The notes beneath the pieces were generated by a model. The model was given only the letters and a program-made list of their open reading frames with translations, was not told the origin of the DNA and ran no database searches. This document shows, piece by piece, positions 51,106 through 59,831 of a stretch of DNA of 64,000 nucleotides; position 1 is the stretch's first letter; each line of letters begins with the position of its first letter. Made by a program: the position numbers and the translations under genes. Origin of the DNA: CAIKBL01 sp964555355 (lineage in GTDB: Bacteria > Pseudomonadota > Gammaproteobacteria > Ga0077536); contig CAZKRY010000012.1 of assembly GCA_964555355.1 (NCBI GenBank), positions 62,001-126,000 on the forward strand, written 5' to 3'.

Positions 51106-51280
51106 CGACAACTCGCTCCATAGGCATTCCCTATGACGACGATACTCGAAGTGGTTGCAGCTTCCCATCCTTATCCAAGCACACCTCCCCACGCCTCTTT
51201 TGCCTTAAAAAAAGAGGGAACACGAGGTCCTGTTCCGGCGATAATGGGGGGTCTTTGACAGATGTAGGCGCAGATAACTC

Positions 51281-52408
51281 ATGTTGAATCGTCGCCGGGT
51301 GCTGCAAGCAACGTGCGCATTGGGGATTGCCGGTGCCTTTGCCGCCTATCACCGGAATCATGCCCATGCGGGGGTCGACCTGCGGGTACTCGACGCGCCG
51401 GATGCTTACGGCTTGCGCGTTATGCCTGGATTTCGGGCACGCCTGCTCGGCACAAGCGGGCTGCCCGTGAACGGCACTGCGTTCCCCTGGCACTTTGCAC
51501 CGGATGGTGGTGCAACTTTTGCGATGGCCGACGGCGGTTGGGTCTATGTCTCGAACGCGGAAGTGGAAGACGGAGATGGCGGCGTTAGCGCCCTGCGCTT
51601 TGATGCCGCAGGTGAGATCCGCGATGCGTATTCCATTCTGCACGGCACCACGCGCAACTGCGCGGGCGGACTCACACCCTGGGGGACTTGGTTATCCTGC
51701 GAGGAAATTCCCACGGGTTTGGTCTTCGAGTGCAATCCAACGCGCGCGGGACAAGGGATTGCGCGGCCGGCGCTCGGGCGTTTCATGCACGAGGCGGCGG
51801 CGGTAGACGTCGACACTGGGTTTGTATATCTCACCGAAGACGACATGCAGTCGCGTTTCTATCGGTTTCGGCCGACGACTCGACGCGATTTAAGTCAGGG
51901 CACGTTGGAGGCCGCGCAAGTTTCACCGGATGGTCGTGTGCGCTGGATACCCGTGCCGGCAGATACTGCGTACCGGGGCGATGACACCACTGCATTTGCG
52001 CGCGGCGAAGGCATTTGGTTCCACGCCGGATGGATTTACTTCACTACCACGGCCGATCATCGTGTGTGGGCGTATTCTCCGGCGGACGAGCACCTTGCGG
52101 TAATTTACGACGGACAAACCGGCGCGCCAGGTGCAATCTTGCGCGATCCGGACAACATCACTGTTCACCCCAACGGCGCGCTCTATGTGGCCGAAGACAA
52201 GGATGATTTACAGCTTGTCTGCCTGCGCAAACGGCAACAGTCGTGGGAGGCGCTACCTATCTTGCAATTCGTCGGCCACGACGATTCAGAAGTCACGGGT
52301 CCCGCCTTCAGTCCGGACGGCACGCGGCTTTATGTCAGCTCGCAACGCGGGCGCGATGGCGCGACCGGCATGACCTTTGAAATCACCGGACCATTTGCGC
52401 GACTGTAG
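51281..52408 (+). CDS. Tat-exported PhoX-like (DUF839) protein
   Basis: 375 residues. N-terminal MLNRRRVLQATCALGIAGAFA has the twin-arginine pattern. The beta-propeller body shows the PhoX/DUF839 segments NCAGGLTPWGTWLSCEE, RFMHEAAAVDVDTGFVYLTEDD, and DPDNITVHPNGALYVAEDKDD. It is shorter than PhoX alkaline phosphatases (about 600 residues), so phosphatase activity is uncertain. Calcium and iron ligands would be expected in the acidic loops. Confidence 0.85.
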   Translation: MLNRRRVLQATCALGIAGAFAAYHRNHAHAGVDLRVLDAPDAYGLRVMPGFRARLLGTSGLPVNGTAFPWHFAPDGGATFAMADGGWVYVSNAEVEDGDGGVSALRFDAAGEIRDAYSILHGTTRNCAGGLTPWGTWLSCEEIPTGLVFECNPTRAGQGIARPALGRFMHEAAAVDVDTGFVYLTEDDMQSRFYRFRPTTRRDLSQGTLEAAQVSPDGRVRWIPVPADTAYRGDDTTAFARGEGIWFHAGWIYFTTTADHRVWAYSPADEHLAVIYDGQTGAPGAILRDPDNITVHPNGALYVAEDKDDLQLVCLRKRQQSWEALPILQFVGHDDSEVTGPAFSPDGTRLYVSSQRGRDGATGMTFEITGPFARL

Positions 52409-52478
52409 TGCGCTGGCGCCGCGCCGCCGTTAGGCGCCACAATGTCCGGCCTATCCCTTTTAACAATCGAGTTCGCCC

Positions 52479-53105
52479 ATGAGCCATGTTCTTTATATTG
52501 AATCCTCGCCCCGCAAAACCCGCGCTTCATCGATTGATGTGGCGAAGGCTTTCCTAGATGCCTATCGCAACCGCATTCCCAACGACACTATTGACACCCT
52601 GGATGTCTGGAATACCGCGTTGCCCGAGTTTGATGGTGAAGTCATCGATGCCAAGTACGCCGGGATCGCGGGGATCCCGCTTACCGAAACGCAGGCCAAT
52701 GCGTGGGCTGGGATCCGCACGCTCGCCGCGCGCTTTCAACGCGCGGATAAAATTGTGCTCAGCGTGCCGATGTGGAATTACGGCATCCCTTATAAATTGA
52801 AGCATCTCATCGATTGCGCCACCCAGAAGGATTTGCTTTTCACTTTTGACGAAAAGGGCTTGAACGGCTTGCTGACTAAACAAAAGGCCGCCGTCATCTA
52901 TGCGCGCGGGGTGGAATACAGTGCAGCCTCAGGCCTCGAGGAATGGGACTTGCAGCGCCGCTACATCGAAATCTGGCTGCGCGCGATCGGGATCACGAAT
53001 GTCAGCACCATCTTGGTCGAGAAAACGCTGTTCGGGCCGGAAGCCGACGCCGCGGCACGCGCCGAAGCAAAGGCAGCTGCGATCGCGCTGGCGGCAACGT
53101 TTTAG
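52479..53105 (+). CDS. azoR: FMN-dependent NADH azoreductase / quinone reductase
   Basis: 208 residues of the AzoR/AcpD flavodoxin-like family. Motifs: MSHVLYIESSPRKTRASS for phosphate binding, VPMWNYGIPYKLKHLIDCATQKDLLFTFDEKGLNGLL for the FMN ring, and the segment VIYARG. It reduces azo dyes and quinones using NADH. A close ORF follows PhoX by 70 bases. It could help with quinone stress near oxyR. Confidence 0.9.
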   Translation: MSHVLYIESSPRKTRASSIDVAKAFLDAYRNRIPNDTIDTLDVWNTALPEFDGEVIDAKYAGIAGIPLTETQANAWAGIRTLAARFQRADKIVLSVPMWNYGIPYKLKHLIDCATQKDLLFTFDEKGLNGLLTKQKAAVIYARGVEYSAASGLEEWDLQRRYIEIWLRAIGITNVSTILVEKTLFGPEADAAARAEAKAAAIALAATF

Positions 53106-53132
53106 CAAGAAAACTTATCTCATTGCTTGTGG

Positions 53133-53159
53133 GTTGGGGTGAGCGCAGCGAACCCCAAC
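53133..53159. repeat. GTTGGGG-type short palindromic repeat, copy B4
   Basis: GTTGGGGT/ACCCCAAC, a perfect 8-base stem with an 11-base loop. It faces copy B5, which follows 26 bases later with a loop that is nearly its complement, so the pair forms a larger inverted repeat. Nothing else was seen between 53106 and 53406. Confidence 0.85.
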
Positions 53160-53185
53160 ATCTGACGCCACGACGCGCACGATTT

Positions 53186-53212
53186 GTTGGGGTTCGCTTT
53201 GCTTACCCCAAC
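53186..53212. repeat. GTTGGGG-type short palindromic repeat, copy B5
   Basis: GTTGGGGT/ACCCCAAC with the loop TCGCTTTGCTT. Same family as B1 (loop TTCGCTTCGTTTAT region) and in inverted arrangement with B4. Confidence 0.85.
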
Positions 53213-53406
53213 GTACGATTGAGACCCTCACCACTTTCGCCAACTCCGTCACACTTTCCTCGTGCGCGCATCGCGCGATTGAACGCAACCCGCCCCAGCG
53301 CTGATTCATCGGTTGGAAACGGCTTTCGGCAAGGACGCTGACCGTTTCCATATCAAGCGCTACATCGATAAGTAGCGCGTTCCATCCATGCGGTACAGGG
53401 GAATTT

Positions 53407-54564
53407 ATGCGACTCTCAATCATCCGGCGCAGCGGCGCCATGGGCGTGGCGATCGCGTTTGCGCTCGCAGGCGGCTCCGCAATGGCAGCAACTGCCTACG
53501 GCACTCTCAGCAATTTTGACGTTTACAACGACTCGACCGAGCATTACCACGGTTTTGAAATTGAGCTTGAAGGCATTCACAAGAACTCGATCCCAACCTA
53601 CAACTTGAACGGTGAAATAATCCCCGTCGTGTTTCGCATGCCAAACGGCTATTTGCCTAGCCTGTTTGAGATCGATAACGGCACGACGTTCTCAACCGTG
53701 ATCCGTTACAGCGGAGTCGATACCTCCGGAACGATTTTCCACTCCACGGCGCCGTTCAATTATGGATCGCAGCAGGTAGCCACCAACGGACATTCCTGCT
53801 TGGGAATTTCCGGCTGTGAGCACTTCGGTGCGGGCTATTACGGCAATCCCACCGCCGTGCGTTATCAATGGCTAAAACAAGACCCGAATAACGCCGCCAA
53901 CCTCATCGCTGGACCCGTGGTCAATCTCGGGAACCCTGTTTGGAACTACGTCCCACCGGTGGCGGAAAATCAGCAGCCTCAGGTAGAAGTGCTTGAAATC
54001 GATGAGCCCGAGCAAGAGAACGAAAACGAAGACGCGCCGGCGCGCTGGGTCAAGATATTGGTCCACAAAGGCCATAACGCAAATAACGTGGTGCACGGGG
54101 CGGATCCGAACGATCCGGGCTTGGAATTGCAAGCGCGGTTGGATGCGCTCAACTCGGGTCACGATGATGTCGTACCGCAGAACGATGAAGACGAGAACGG
54201 CGTCGAAAGAGAAGTCGAATGGAAGCTCTTGAGTCCGCTTGAGCAACAGCAAGACCCAAAAGCGCTCGACATCAGCAACAATGACGTGCAAGTCGCGCAG
54301 CGTTACGAATTCTATGAGTTTGTCGAAGACTTAGTGATTGGTGCCTCGCTCGCCAATTGCAGCCATCAGCAAGGCAGCAAAGAGGAATGTGATCCAGAAA
54401 GCCACCCGCAGTTGGTCGGCAGACTGATCGGTGCGCAGATGGCGGCACTGAACTTGGATTTCGTGGCTCCCGCGCCGGTACCAGTTCCCGGCGCGCTGCC
54501 GCTCTTGTTCTCAGCCGCCGCGGCGCTTGGCGTCATTGGCCGGCGGCGTCCGCGCAAAGCGTAA
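53407..54564 (+). CDS. exported protein with PEP-CTERM-like sorting signal
   Basis: 385 residues. Signal peptide to about residue 33 (AIAFALAGGSAMAA), a beta-rich domain with FDVYNDSTEHYHGFEIELEG, an acidic linker (EIDEPEQENENEDAP), and the C-terminal tripartite signal VPVPGALPLLFSAAAALGVIGRRRPRK: a Val-Pro motif, hydrophobic helix and basic tail as in PEP-CTERM/VPLPA exosortase substrates. It would be attached to the surface or secreted. No exosortase gene is in the window. Function unknown. Confidence 0.75.
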   Translation: MRLSIIRRSGAMGVAIAFALAGGSAMAATAYGTLSNFDVYNDSTEHYHGFEIELEGIHKNSIPTYNLNGEIIPVVFRMPNGYLPSLFEIDNGTTFSTVIRYSGVDTSGTIFHSTAPFNYGSQQVATNGHSCLGISGCEHFGAGYYGNPTAVRYQWLKQDPNNAANLIAGPVVNLGNPVWNYVPPVAENQQPQVEVLEIDEPEQENENEDAPARWVKILVHKGHNANNVVHGADPNDPGLELQARLDALNSGHDDVVPQNDEDENGVEREVEWKLLSPLEQQQDPKALDISNNDVQVAQRYEFYEFVEDLVIGASLANCSHQQGSKEECDPESHPQLVGRLIGAQMAALNLDFVAPAPVPVPGALPLLFSAAAALGVIGRRRPRKA

Positions 54565-54625
54565 GCAACCCATCCTGTATTCTCCCGGGCGGTGTGAGCA
54601 TGCCTCTCGGGAGTTGTTTTTGGAA

Positions 54626-55717
54626 TCACTTATCTCTTCCCTTGGTCGGCGCCCTAATCAAGCTCAGCACGTGCTTTATTTCTACGAATTTGCCTGAACC
54701 ACGCGGATCAGTGCCGGGGATCCCGGCTAATTGTCGCTTGAAGCCAGGGCTCGAAAGCAACCGCGTTAGTCCTTTAATTGGTTTGCGCTGCAAGTTTTCC
54801 CGCGATACCGCAAGCAGAAACTTTTCCGTCATCTCCGGCCAGAACGCCAGATTAAACTTCTCGGCGGCGGCGCGCGCCCCAAAGCCGGCATCTGCTTCAC
54901 CACTTGCAATCATGGCGGCTACCGCCGCATGGGTATATTCCTCGTCATGGTAGCCGTTGATCTGCGTCGCTTTGACGTTGGCATCCTGCATTAATAAATC
55001 GAACAGTAGGCGACTGCCTGAACCGAGTTGTCGATTCTGAAATTTCAATTTGCGACGGGCTAGTGCGTGAATATCAACCTGCTGAGTCCCAGGCCTCGCC
55101 ATAAAACCCAGTTCGCGGGTTTCAACCAAGAGCAAAATATCGCTCCGCGAATCTAGGTAGCGTTGAAATCTGCTCCATAAGGTACGCCCGTGTTTGCCGT
55201 GCGGAAGGTGAAACCCCGCGGCTTCGCACTCCTTGGCTGCGTAACGCTTTAACGCTTCTTCACTGCCAACAAAATGGAGTTCCGGCTCTACCTTCGATTT
55301 CCGTAGAAGCTCGGCTAACGCGCCTATCCCGTACCCGTGGCTCGCAGCGATCAGCACTCTATCCTGCGCGGGCGTCGAGGTTAGCCCCGCGAGGCCTCGC
55401 TCAACTTGCATCGCGGCGTCTTTCAGTGCCGCGGCAGTGCGTTCAATCGTGCGGTTCCATACCTCTCGCAGCGCTTCACCCGCTTGCGTTAACTCCGACC
55501 CGCGTCCCTTCTCAAGAACCAGCAGGGCCACGCCGAAGCGCTGTTCCCAGTGCTTAATTAGGCCCCAAGCGTGCCGATAAGACAATTGCGCTTCGCGCGC
55601 CGCGTATTGCAAATTTCCGCCTCGCGCCACCCCATCGATAAGCCGAATCAGATTCACCGGCAACTCTTCGGGTGGCTTGTCGACCACGCGCCAGCGCAGC
55701 TCTAACTCTACATTCAT
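54626..55717 (-). CDS. ModE-type regulator with solute-binding-like domain
   Basis: 363 residues. The N-terminus is a LysR/ModE winged helix (LPVNLIRLIDGVARGGNLQYAAREAQLSYRHAWGLIKHWEQRFG); the C-terminal part resembles a periplasmic-binding domain (HFVGSEEALKRYA, AGFHLPHG, NRQLGSGSRLLFDLLM, EYTHAAVAAMIASGEADAGFGARAAA). Such proteins regulate tungstate or molybdate uptake by sensing the oxyanion or a cofactor precursor. It is 38 bases downstream of tupA in the same operon. Confidence 0.85.
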   Translation of the reverse strand: MNVELELRWRVVDKPPEELPVNLIRLIDGVARGGNLQYAAREAQLSYRHAWGLIKHWEQRFGVALLVLEKGRGSELTQAGEALREVWNRTIERTAAALKDAAMQVERGLAGLTSTPAQDRVLIAASHGYGIGALAELLRKSKVEPELHFVGSEEALKRYAAKECEAAGFHLPHGKHGRTLWSRFQRYLDSRSDILLLVETRELGFMARPGTQQVDIHALARRKLKFQNRQLGSGSRLLFDLLMQDANVKATQINGYHDEEYTHAAVAAMIASGEADAGFGARAAAEKFNLAFWPEMTEKFLLAVSRENLQRKPIKGLTRLLSSPGFKRQLAGIPGTDPRGSGKFVEIKHVLSLIRAPTKGRDK

Positions 55718-55755
55718 TTGAGCGGCTCCCTATTCGCGCTAATTCTCGACTGCGG

Positions 55756-56679
55756 CTACTTGAAATTTGGAATGAACAACACGGTGTCGGCGACCACGTA
55801 GCGCCCAATAACCTCTTGGCCTTTGGCGGACGTCAAGAAGTCAGCAAACGCTTTGGCGGCATCCGCTTTCACATGAGGGTAGCGCCGCGGGTTCACCAAT
55901 ATCACGCTGTATTGATTGAATAGTCGCGGATCGCCTTCCACCAACAACTCAAGTTCACCTCGATTTTGAAACGTGAGCCAAGTAGCGCGATCAGTTAATG
56001 TGTAAGCGTTGAGGGCTGCGGCGGTATTGAGGGTTGCGCCCATACCGGCGCCAAGCTCCTTGTACCAGGATCCGGAGGCCGCGCGGGCATCAACGCCGGC
56101 AGCTTCCCATAACCGCATCTCCGCACGATGGGTTCCGCTGTCGTCGGCACGAGATGCAAACTGCTCACGTCGTTCGCCAATCGCTCGTAAGGCTTTAGTC
56201 GCATCTTTCTCACCGCGAATACCCGCTGCATCTTGCTTAGGACCCACGATCACAAAGTCGTTGTACATGAGTTCGCGGCGATCGACACCAAATCCCGCGT
56301 TGACAAATTTCATCTCGCCAACCTTATCGTGCACCAACAAGACGTCGGCATCGCCCTTCTCGGCCATCTTTAAGGCTGCGCCGGTGCCGACCGCGACAAC
56401 CTTTACATCAATCCCCGTTTCTTGTTTGACGATGGGCAGCAGGTAATCAAAAAATCCAGACGCTTGCGTTGATGTCGTTGAAGCGAGCGTAATCGATTGC
56501 TCCTCGGCGTATGCCGCCGCGCCAAACACCAACGTGAGTAAGGCAGCTACCATGCGTAACGATTGGGGCAGTCGCGCCAACCCGGATACTTGTCCATGGT
56601 CTGCGGATCTTCTTACCCCAAGGATAAAACCCATGGCCTTAGCTTTCGTTTGAAAAACACTTGTCAGCAATTTGCGCAT
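55756..56679 (-). CDS. tupA: tungstate-binding protein of an ABC importer
   Basis: 307 residues. The mature protein begins EEQSITLASTTSTQASGFFDYLLPIV, the TupA signature with the TTSTQ oxyanion loop, then VGTGAALKMAEKGDADVLLVHDK and SRADDSGTHRAEMRLW. Periplasmic. The chosen start has AGGAG 9 bases upstream but gives a 59-residue leader; Met43 would give an ordinary signal peptide (MVAALLTLVFGAAAYA) without a ribosome-binding site. Downstream of tupC. Confidence 0.87.
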   Translation of the reverse strand: MRKLLTSVFQTKAKAMGFILGVRRSADHGQVSGLARLPQSLRMVAALLTLVFGAAAYAEEQSITLASTTSTQASGFFDYLLPIVKQETGIDVKVVAVGTGAALKMAEKGDADVLLVHDKVGEMKFVNAGFGVDRRELMYNDFVIVGPKQDAAGIRGEKDATKALRAIGERREQFASRADDSGTHRAEMRLWEAAGVDARAASGSWYKELGAGMGATLNTAAALNAYTLTDRATWLTFQNRGELELLVEGDPRLFNQYSVILVNPRRYPHVKADAAKAFADFLTSAKGQEVIGRYVVADTVLFIPNFK

Positions 56680-56698
56680 CTAACTCACTCCTATGACA

Positions 56699-57451
56699 TC
56701 ACCAATACAATTCACCACGTACAAAAGCCGCTGCGGCCGCATTCTTTGGGTGCGCGAAGAATTCCGCCGCCGGCGCATGTTCAAGCAATTTTCCGCCCTG
56801 CAGGAACGCGACCTCACTCGCGAGCCGCTGCGCCTGCGCCATGTCGTGCGTGGAAAGCACCACCTGGGTGCCGCTTTCCGCCACCCGGTGAATGAGATCT
56901 TCGATGGCGCGGGTGGCAAAGGGATCCAAACTCGCGGTTGGCTCGTCGAGAAAAAGTACGGTGGGGGCCAATGCCCAAGCGCGTGCCAAGGCAACGCGCT
57001 GTTGTTCACCGCCGGATAACGTTCGTGCGGCGCGCGACGCCAACGGCAACAACCCAGACTCGGATAAAACACGTGATACCCGTTCCTCGCGCATGGATGC
57101 ATTAACACCGTGAACCAACAACGCATATTCGAGATTCGCGCGCACACTTCGCCGCAGCATTATGGGTCGTTGAAACACCATTGCCTGAAATGGCGAACGT
57201 GCTGCGTTGCTCCGCCATTCGATGCGCCCACTGGTTGGTGTTAGCAAGCCATGCAAAAGTTTGAGTAAGGTCGTTTTGCCCGCACCATTTGGGCCTAGTA
57301 CGACTAGTGGGCCGCCGCCCATCATCGTTAAATCAAGCTCATGGATAAGCCGTCGGTCGCCGACGGCAAAATTAACGCCTCGCGCAATAAGAAGTGGCGC
57401 TATCTCGCTTGAACATTCCGAAATTGCACTAGAGGCCATGCCGGTGTCCAA
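56699..57451 (-). CDS. tupC: tungstate ABC transporter ATP-binding protein
   Basis: 250 residues with Walker A GPNGAGKTT, Q-loop MVFQRPIMLRRSV, signature LSGGEQQRVALARA, Walker B VLFLDEPTASLD, and H-loop STHD. It overlaps the permease gene by 23 bases. Energises import through TupB. Confidence 0.92.
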   Translation of the reverse strand: MDTGMASSAISECSSEIAPLLIARGVNFAVGDRRLIHELDLTMMGGGPLVVLGPNGAGKTTLLKLLHGLLTPTSGRIEWRSNAARSPFQAMVFQRPIMLRRSVRANLEYALLVHGVNASMREERVSRVLSESGLLPLASRAARTLSGGEQQRVALARAWALAPTVLFLDEPTASLDPFATRAIEDLIHRVAESGTQVVLSTHDMAQAQRLASEVAFLQGGKLLEHAPAAEFFAHPKNAAAAAFVRGELYW

Positions 57452-58133
57452 GCTCGCGCAGAAAAAATGCCGCAGCGTTAACGTTAATAGCGATGGCTAC
57501 CAGCATAAAGCCCAACGCGAGCGCCAGCGCCAAATTACCGCGCGAGGACTCGAGTGCGATGGCCGTGGTCATGACACGCGTCACGTGTGCGATATTGCCG
57601 CCAACGATTATTACCGCGCCAACTTCGCCGATCGCGCGTCCGAACGCGGCCATCACCACCGTCACCAGACTTAAACGCGCTTCCCACACAACGGTCATCA
57701 CCGCACGTCGCGTCGGCACCCCGAGTGAACGCAATTGCTCGGCGTACTCCTGCCATAGGTCTTCGAGCACTTGTCGGCTCAGCGCGCACACGATCGGCGT
57801 CACTAAGATGGTTTGCGCGATGACCATTGCGGTGGGCGTGAATAACAGACCCCACGCGCCTAGGGGGCCAGAACGAGATAGCAACAAATAAACCAGCAAA
57901 CCGATGACAACGGGCGGCAACCCCATTAAGCCGTTGACGATGACAATCACAACTTTGCGCCCGGGAAAACGCGTAATCGCCAACCACGCGCCTAACGTAA
58001 GCCCAACCAGCGCGGCGCAAAACACTGCGGTGAGGCTGACTTGTAGAGAGCGGTAAACGATTTCGCTGAGCGTTGTATCGCGCTCGGCGATAAGCCTGAT
58101 CGCAAGGCGCAATGCCTCAGTGGTTTCGCTCAT
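57429..58133 (-). CDS. tupB: tungstate ABC transporter permease
   Basis: 234 residues with five to six membrane segments and the EAA-type loop QEYAEQLRSLGVPTRRAVMTVVWEARLSLVTVVMAAFGRAIGEVGAVIIVGGNI. The GEVG and N-terminal ISLQVSLTAV pattern fit TupB/WtpB. First gene of the tup operon (B-C-A-regulator). Divergent from the porin gene, sharing a short intergenic region of about 130 bases. Confidence 0.9.
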   Translation of the reverse strand: MSETTEALRLAIRLIAERDTTLSEIVYRSLQVSLTAVFCAALVGLTLGAWLAITRFPGRKVVIVIVNGLMGLPPVVIGLLVYLLLSRSGPLGAWGLLFTPTAMVIAQTILVTPIVCALSRQVLEDLWQEYAEQLRSLGVPTRRAVMTVVWEARLSLVTVVMAAFGRAIGEVGAVIIVGGNIAHVTRVMTTAIALESSRGNLALALALGFMLVAIAINVNAAAFFLRELGHRHGL

Positions 58134-58262
58134 ATCGGGATTGAATTAGGCATGGCGGTGCATAAATGCGAAAAAATGTTCTCTTTCTTTCCGGCCGGAA
58201 CTGCTAATAGTATGCACTTTTCCAAACCTGTTTATTCGAAAAAAATGAATCGAGCTGGTACT

Positions 58263-59804
58263 CGCATGAAAGAATCCAACCGCACGCGCTCCCTGATCAG
58301 ACGCTGGGTGCCGCTAGTTTTCGCAATGACCAGTGGCTTCGCCATTTCAACATCCGTGCGTGCGAGCAATGACAATCTGCCGTTGTTACAAGTACTGCTC
58401 AACAACAAGCTCATCACGCAAGCGCAGTTCGACGCCCTGGCGAACGCCGCACCAACGCCAGCCCCCGCGCAGGTGGCGCCGCTCGCGGATCAAGACGTGC
58501 TCGATGTGCTGCTCGCTAATGGGCTTATTTCGCGCGAACAGTTCGCGGCGCTGCGTTTGAAATTGGGTCAGGAACGTGTGGTGATGCAAGAAGCGAAGCT
58601 GTCGCTTAAAGATGGCTTTAAGGTTCAATCACAGGACAAGGCGTTTAGCGCGCAGATTAGCGCATACGCGCAACTCGATGCGGCTGCGGTGGGCGATGAC
58701 GAAACCGATCTTTCAAGCGGTACCGAGCTGCGTCGCGCGCGACTCGCGGTGTCCGGGACTTTGTTGACCGATTGGGACTATAAGCTAGAAGCGGAACTTG
58801 CCGGTACTACTCAAGGTGGCAATACAAACACCGTAACGGTGACCGATGCATTTGTTCGCTGGAATGGATACCGTCCAACCGCGGTCACCGTTGGTAACTT
58901 TAAAGTGCCGTTTGGGCTAGAGGCGGTTGGGTCCGCAAAGTACCAAACATTCATGGAGCGCGCGTCGCCGTTTGCCTTTATCAACTTACGTCGACTCGGC
59001 GGCATGTTATCCACCAACGGTGATAACTGGACCGCCTCGGCCGGTTTGTTTGGTGACACCGTGACCAGCCAGAATGGTGACGATGAAGGACACGAAGCTG
59101 CCGGGCGTTTTACGTTCGCGCCATGGTTCGCAAGTGATCGCGCGCTGCATTTAGGCCTATCGCTTGGCTGGGTCGTCCCCCAAATGACCGCGCTTGGCGG
59201 CGCGGAAACCATTGCTTTTCGCGCGAAGCCGGAGAGCAATCTGGTCTCGGATGGCTTGACCGCGAGCACCGCGCTTAATTCGCGTCGCCGTACTTTTGGC
59301 CGCAGCAGCGGGCGTTTGGTGGATACCGGAAATATCCCCGGTAACGTCAACGACTATCTATTGGGGGCCGCGGAGTTTGCCACCGTTTATGGTCCATTTT
59401 CGCTACAGGGCGAATACACGCACGCGCGCGTGTATCGGGATCGATTCGGCGATCTCGATTTCAACGGATATTACGTCTACGGCAGCTGGTTCTTGACCGG
59501 AGAGTCGCGGAATTATCGCGGCGATAAAGGCGCCTTCGATATCCTAATCCCACGCAACAATTTTAGTCCCAAGTACGGCGGCTGGGGTGCTTGGGAAGTC
59601 GCGACACGTTATAGCACTATCGATTTGACTGACGGTACCGTGGTTGGCGGCACCATGGACAATGTCACCTTTGGCTTGAACTGGTATCCAAACTCTTACA
59701 TTCGCGTGATGGCGAACTACGTATCCGTGCTTGAAGTCGAAGGCGGTGCGCACGACGGCGACAATCCGGATCTGGTTGAACTCCGTGTGCAACTTGCGTA
59801 TTGA
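58263..59804 (+). CDS. outer-membrane porin of the phosphate-selective (OprO/OprP) family
   Basis: 513 residues. Leader (LIRRWVPLVFAMTSGFAISTSVRA), then an N-terminal region with a tandem helical motif (LLQVLLNNKLITQAQFDAL and VLDVLLANGLISREQFAAL) before a 16-18-strand barrel ending VELRVQLAY, with terminal aromatic Tyr. Motifs such as LRRARLAVSGTLLTDWDYKLEAELAG are typical of porin O/P. Its divergent placement beside the tungstate importer suggests passage of tungstate or molybdate. The start is uncertain; an ATG 6 codons upstream is possible. Confidence 0.85.
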   Translation, partial: RMKESNRTRSLIRRWVPLVFAMTSGFAISTSVRASNDNLPLLQVLLNNKLITQAQFDALANAAPTPAPAQVAPLADQDVLDVLLANGLISREQFAALRLKLGQERVVMQEAKLSLKDGFKVQSQDKAFSAQISAYAQLDAAAVGDDETDLSSGTELRRARLAVSGTLLTDWDYKLEAELAGTTQGGNTNTVTVTDAFVRWNGYRPTAVTVGNFKVPFGLEAVGSAKYQTFMERASPFAFINLRRLGGMLSTNGDNWTASAGLFGDTVTSQNGDDEGHEAAGRFTFAPWFASDRALHLGLSLGWVVPQMTALGGAETIAFRAKPESNLVSDGLTASTALNSRRRTFGRSSGRLVDTGNIPGNVNDYLLGAAEFATVYGPFSLQGEYTHARVYRDRFGDLDFNGYYVYGSWFLTGESRNYRGDKGAFDILIPRNNFSPKYGGWGAWEVATRYSTIDLTDGTVVGGTMDNVTFGLNWYPNSYIRVMANYVSVLEVEGGAHDGDNPDLVELRVQLAY

Positions 59805-59831
59805 ATGGCGCCTCGCGCTAGCAAGAGGGTG

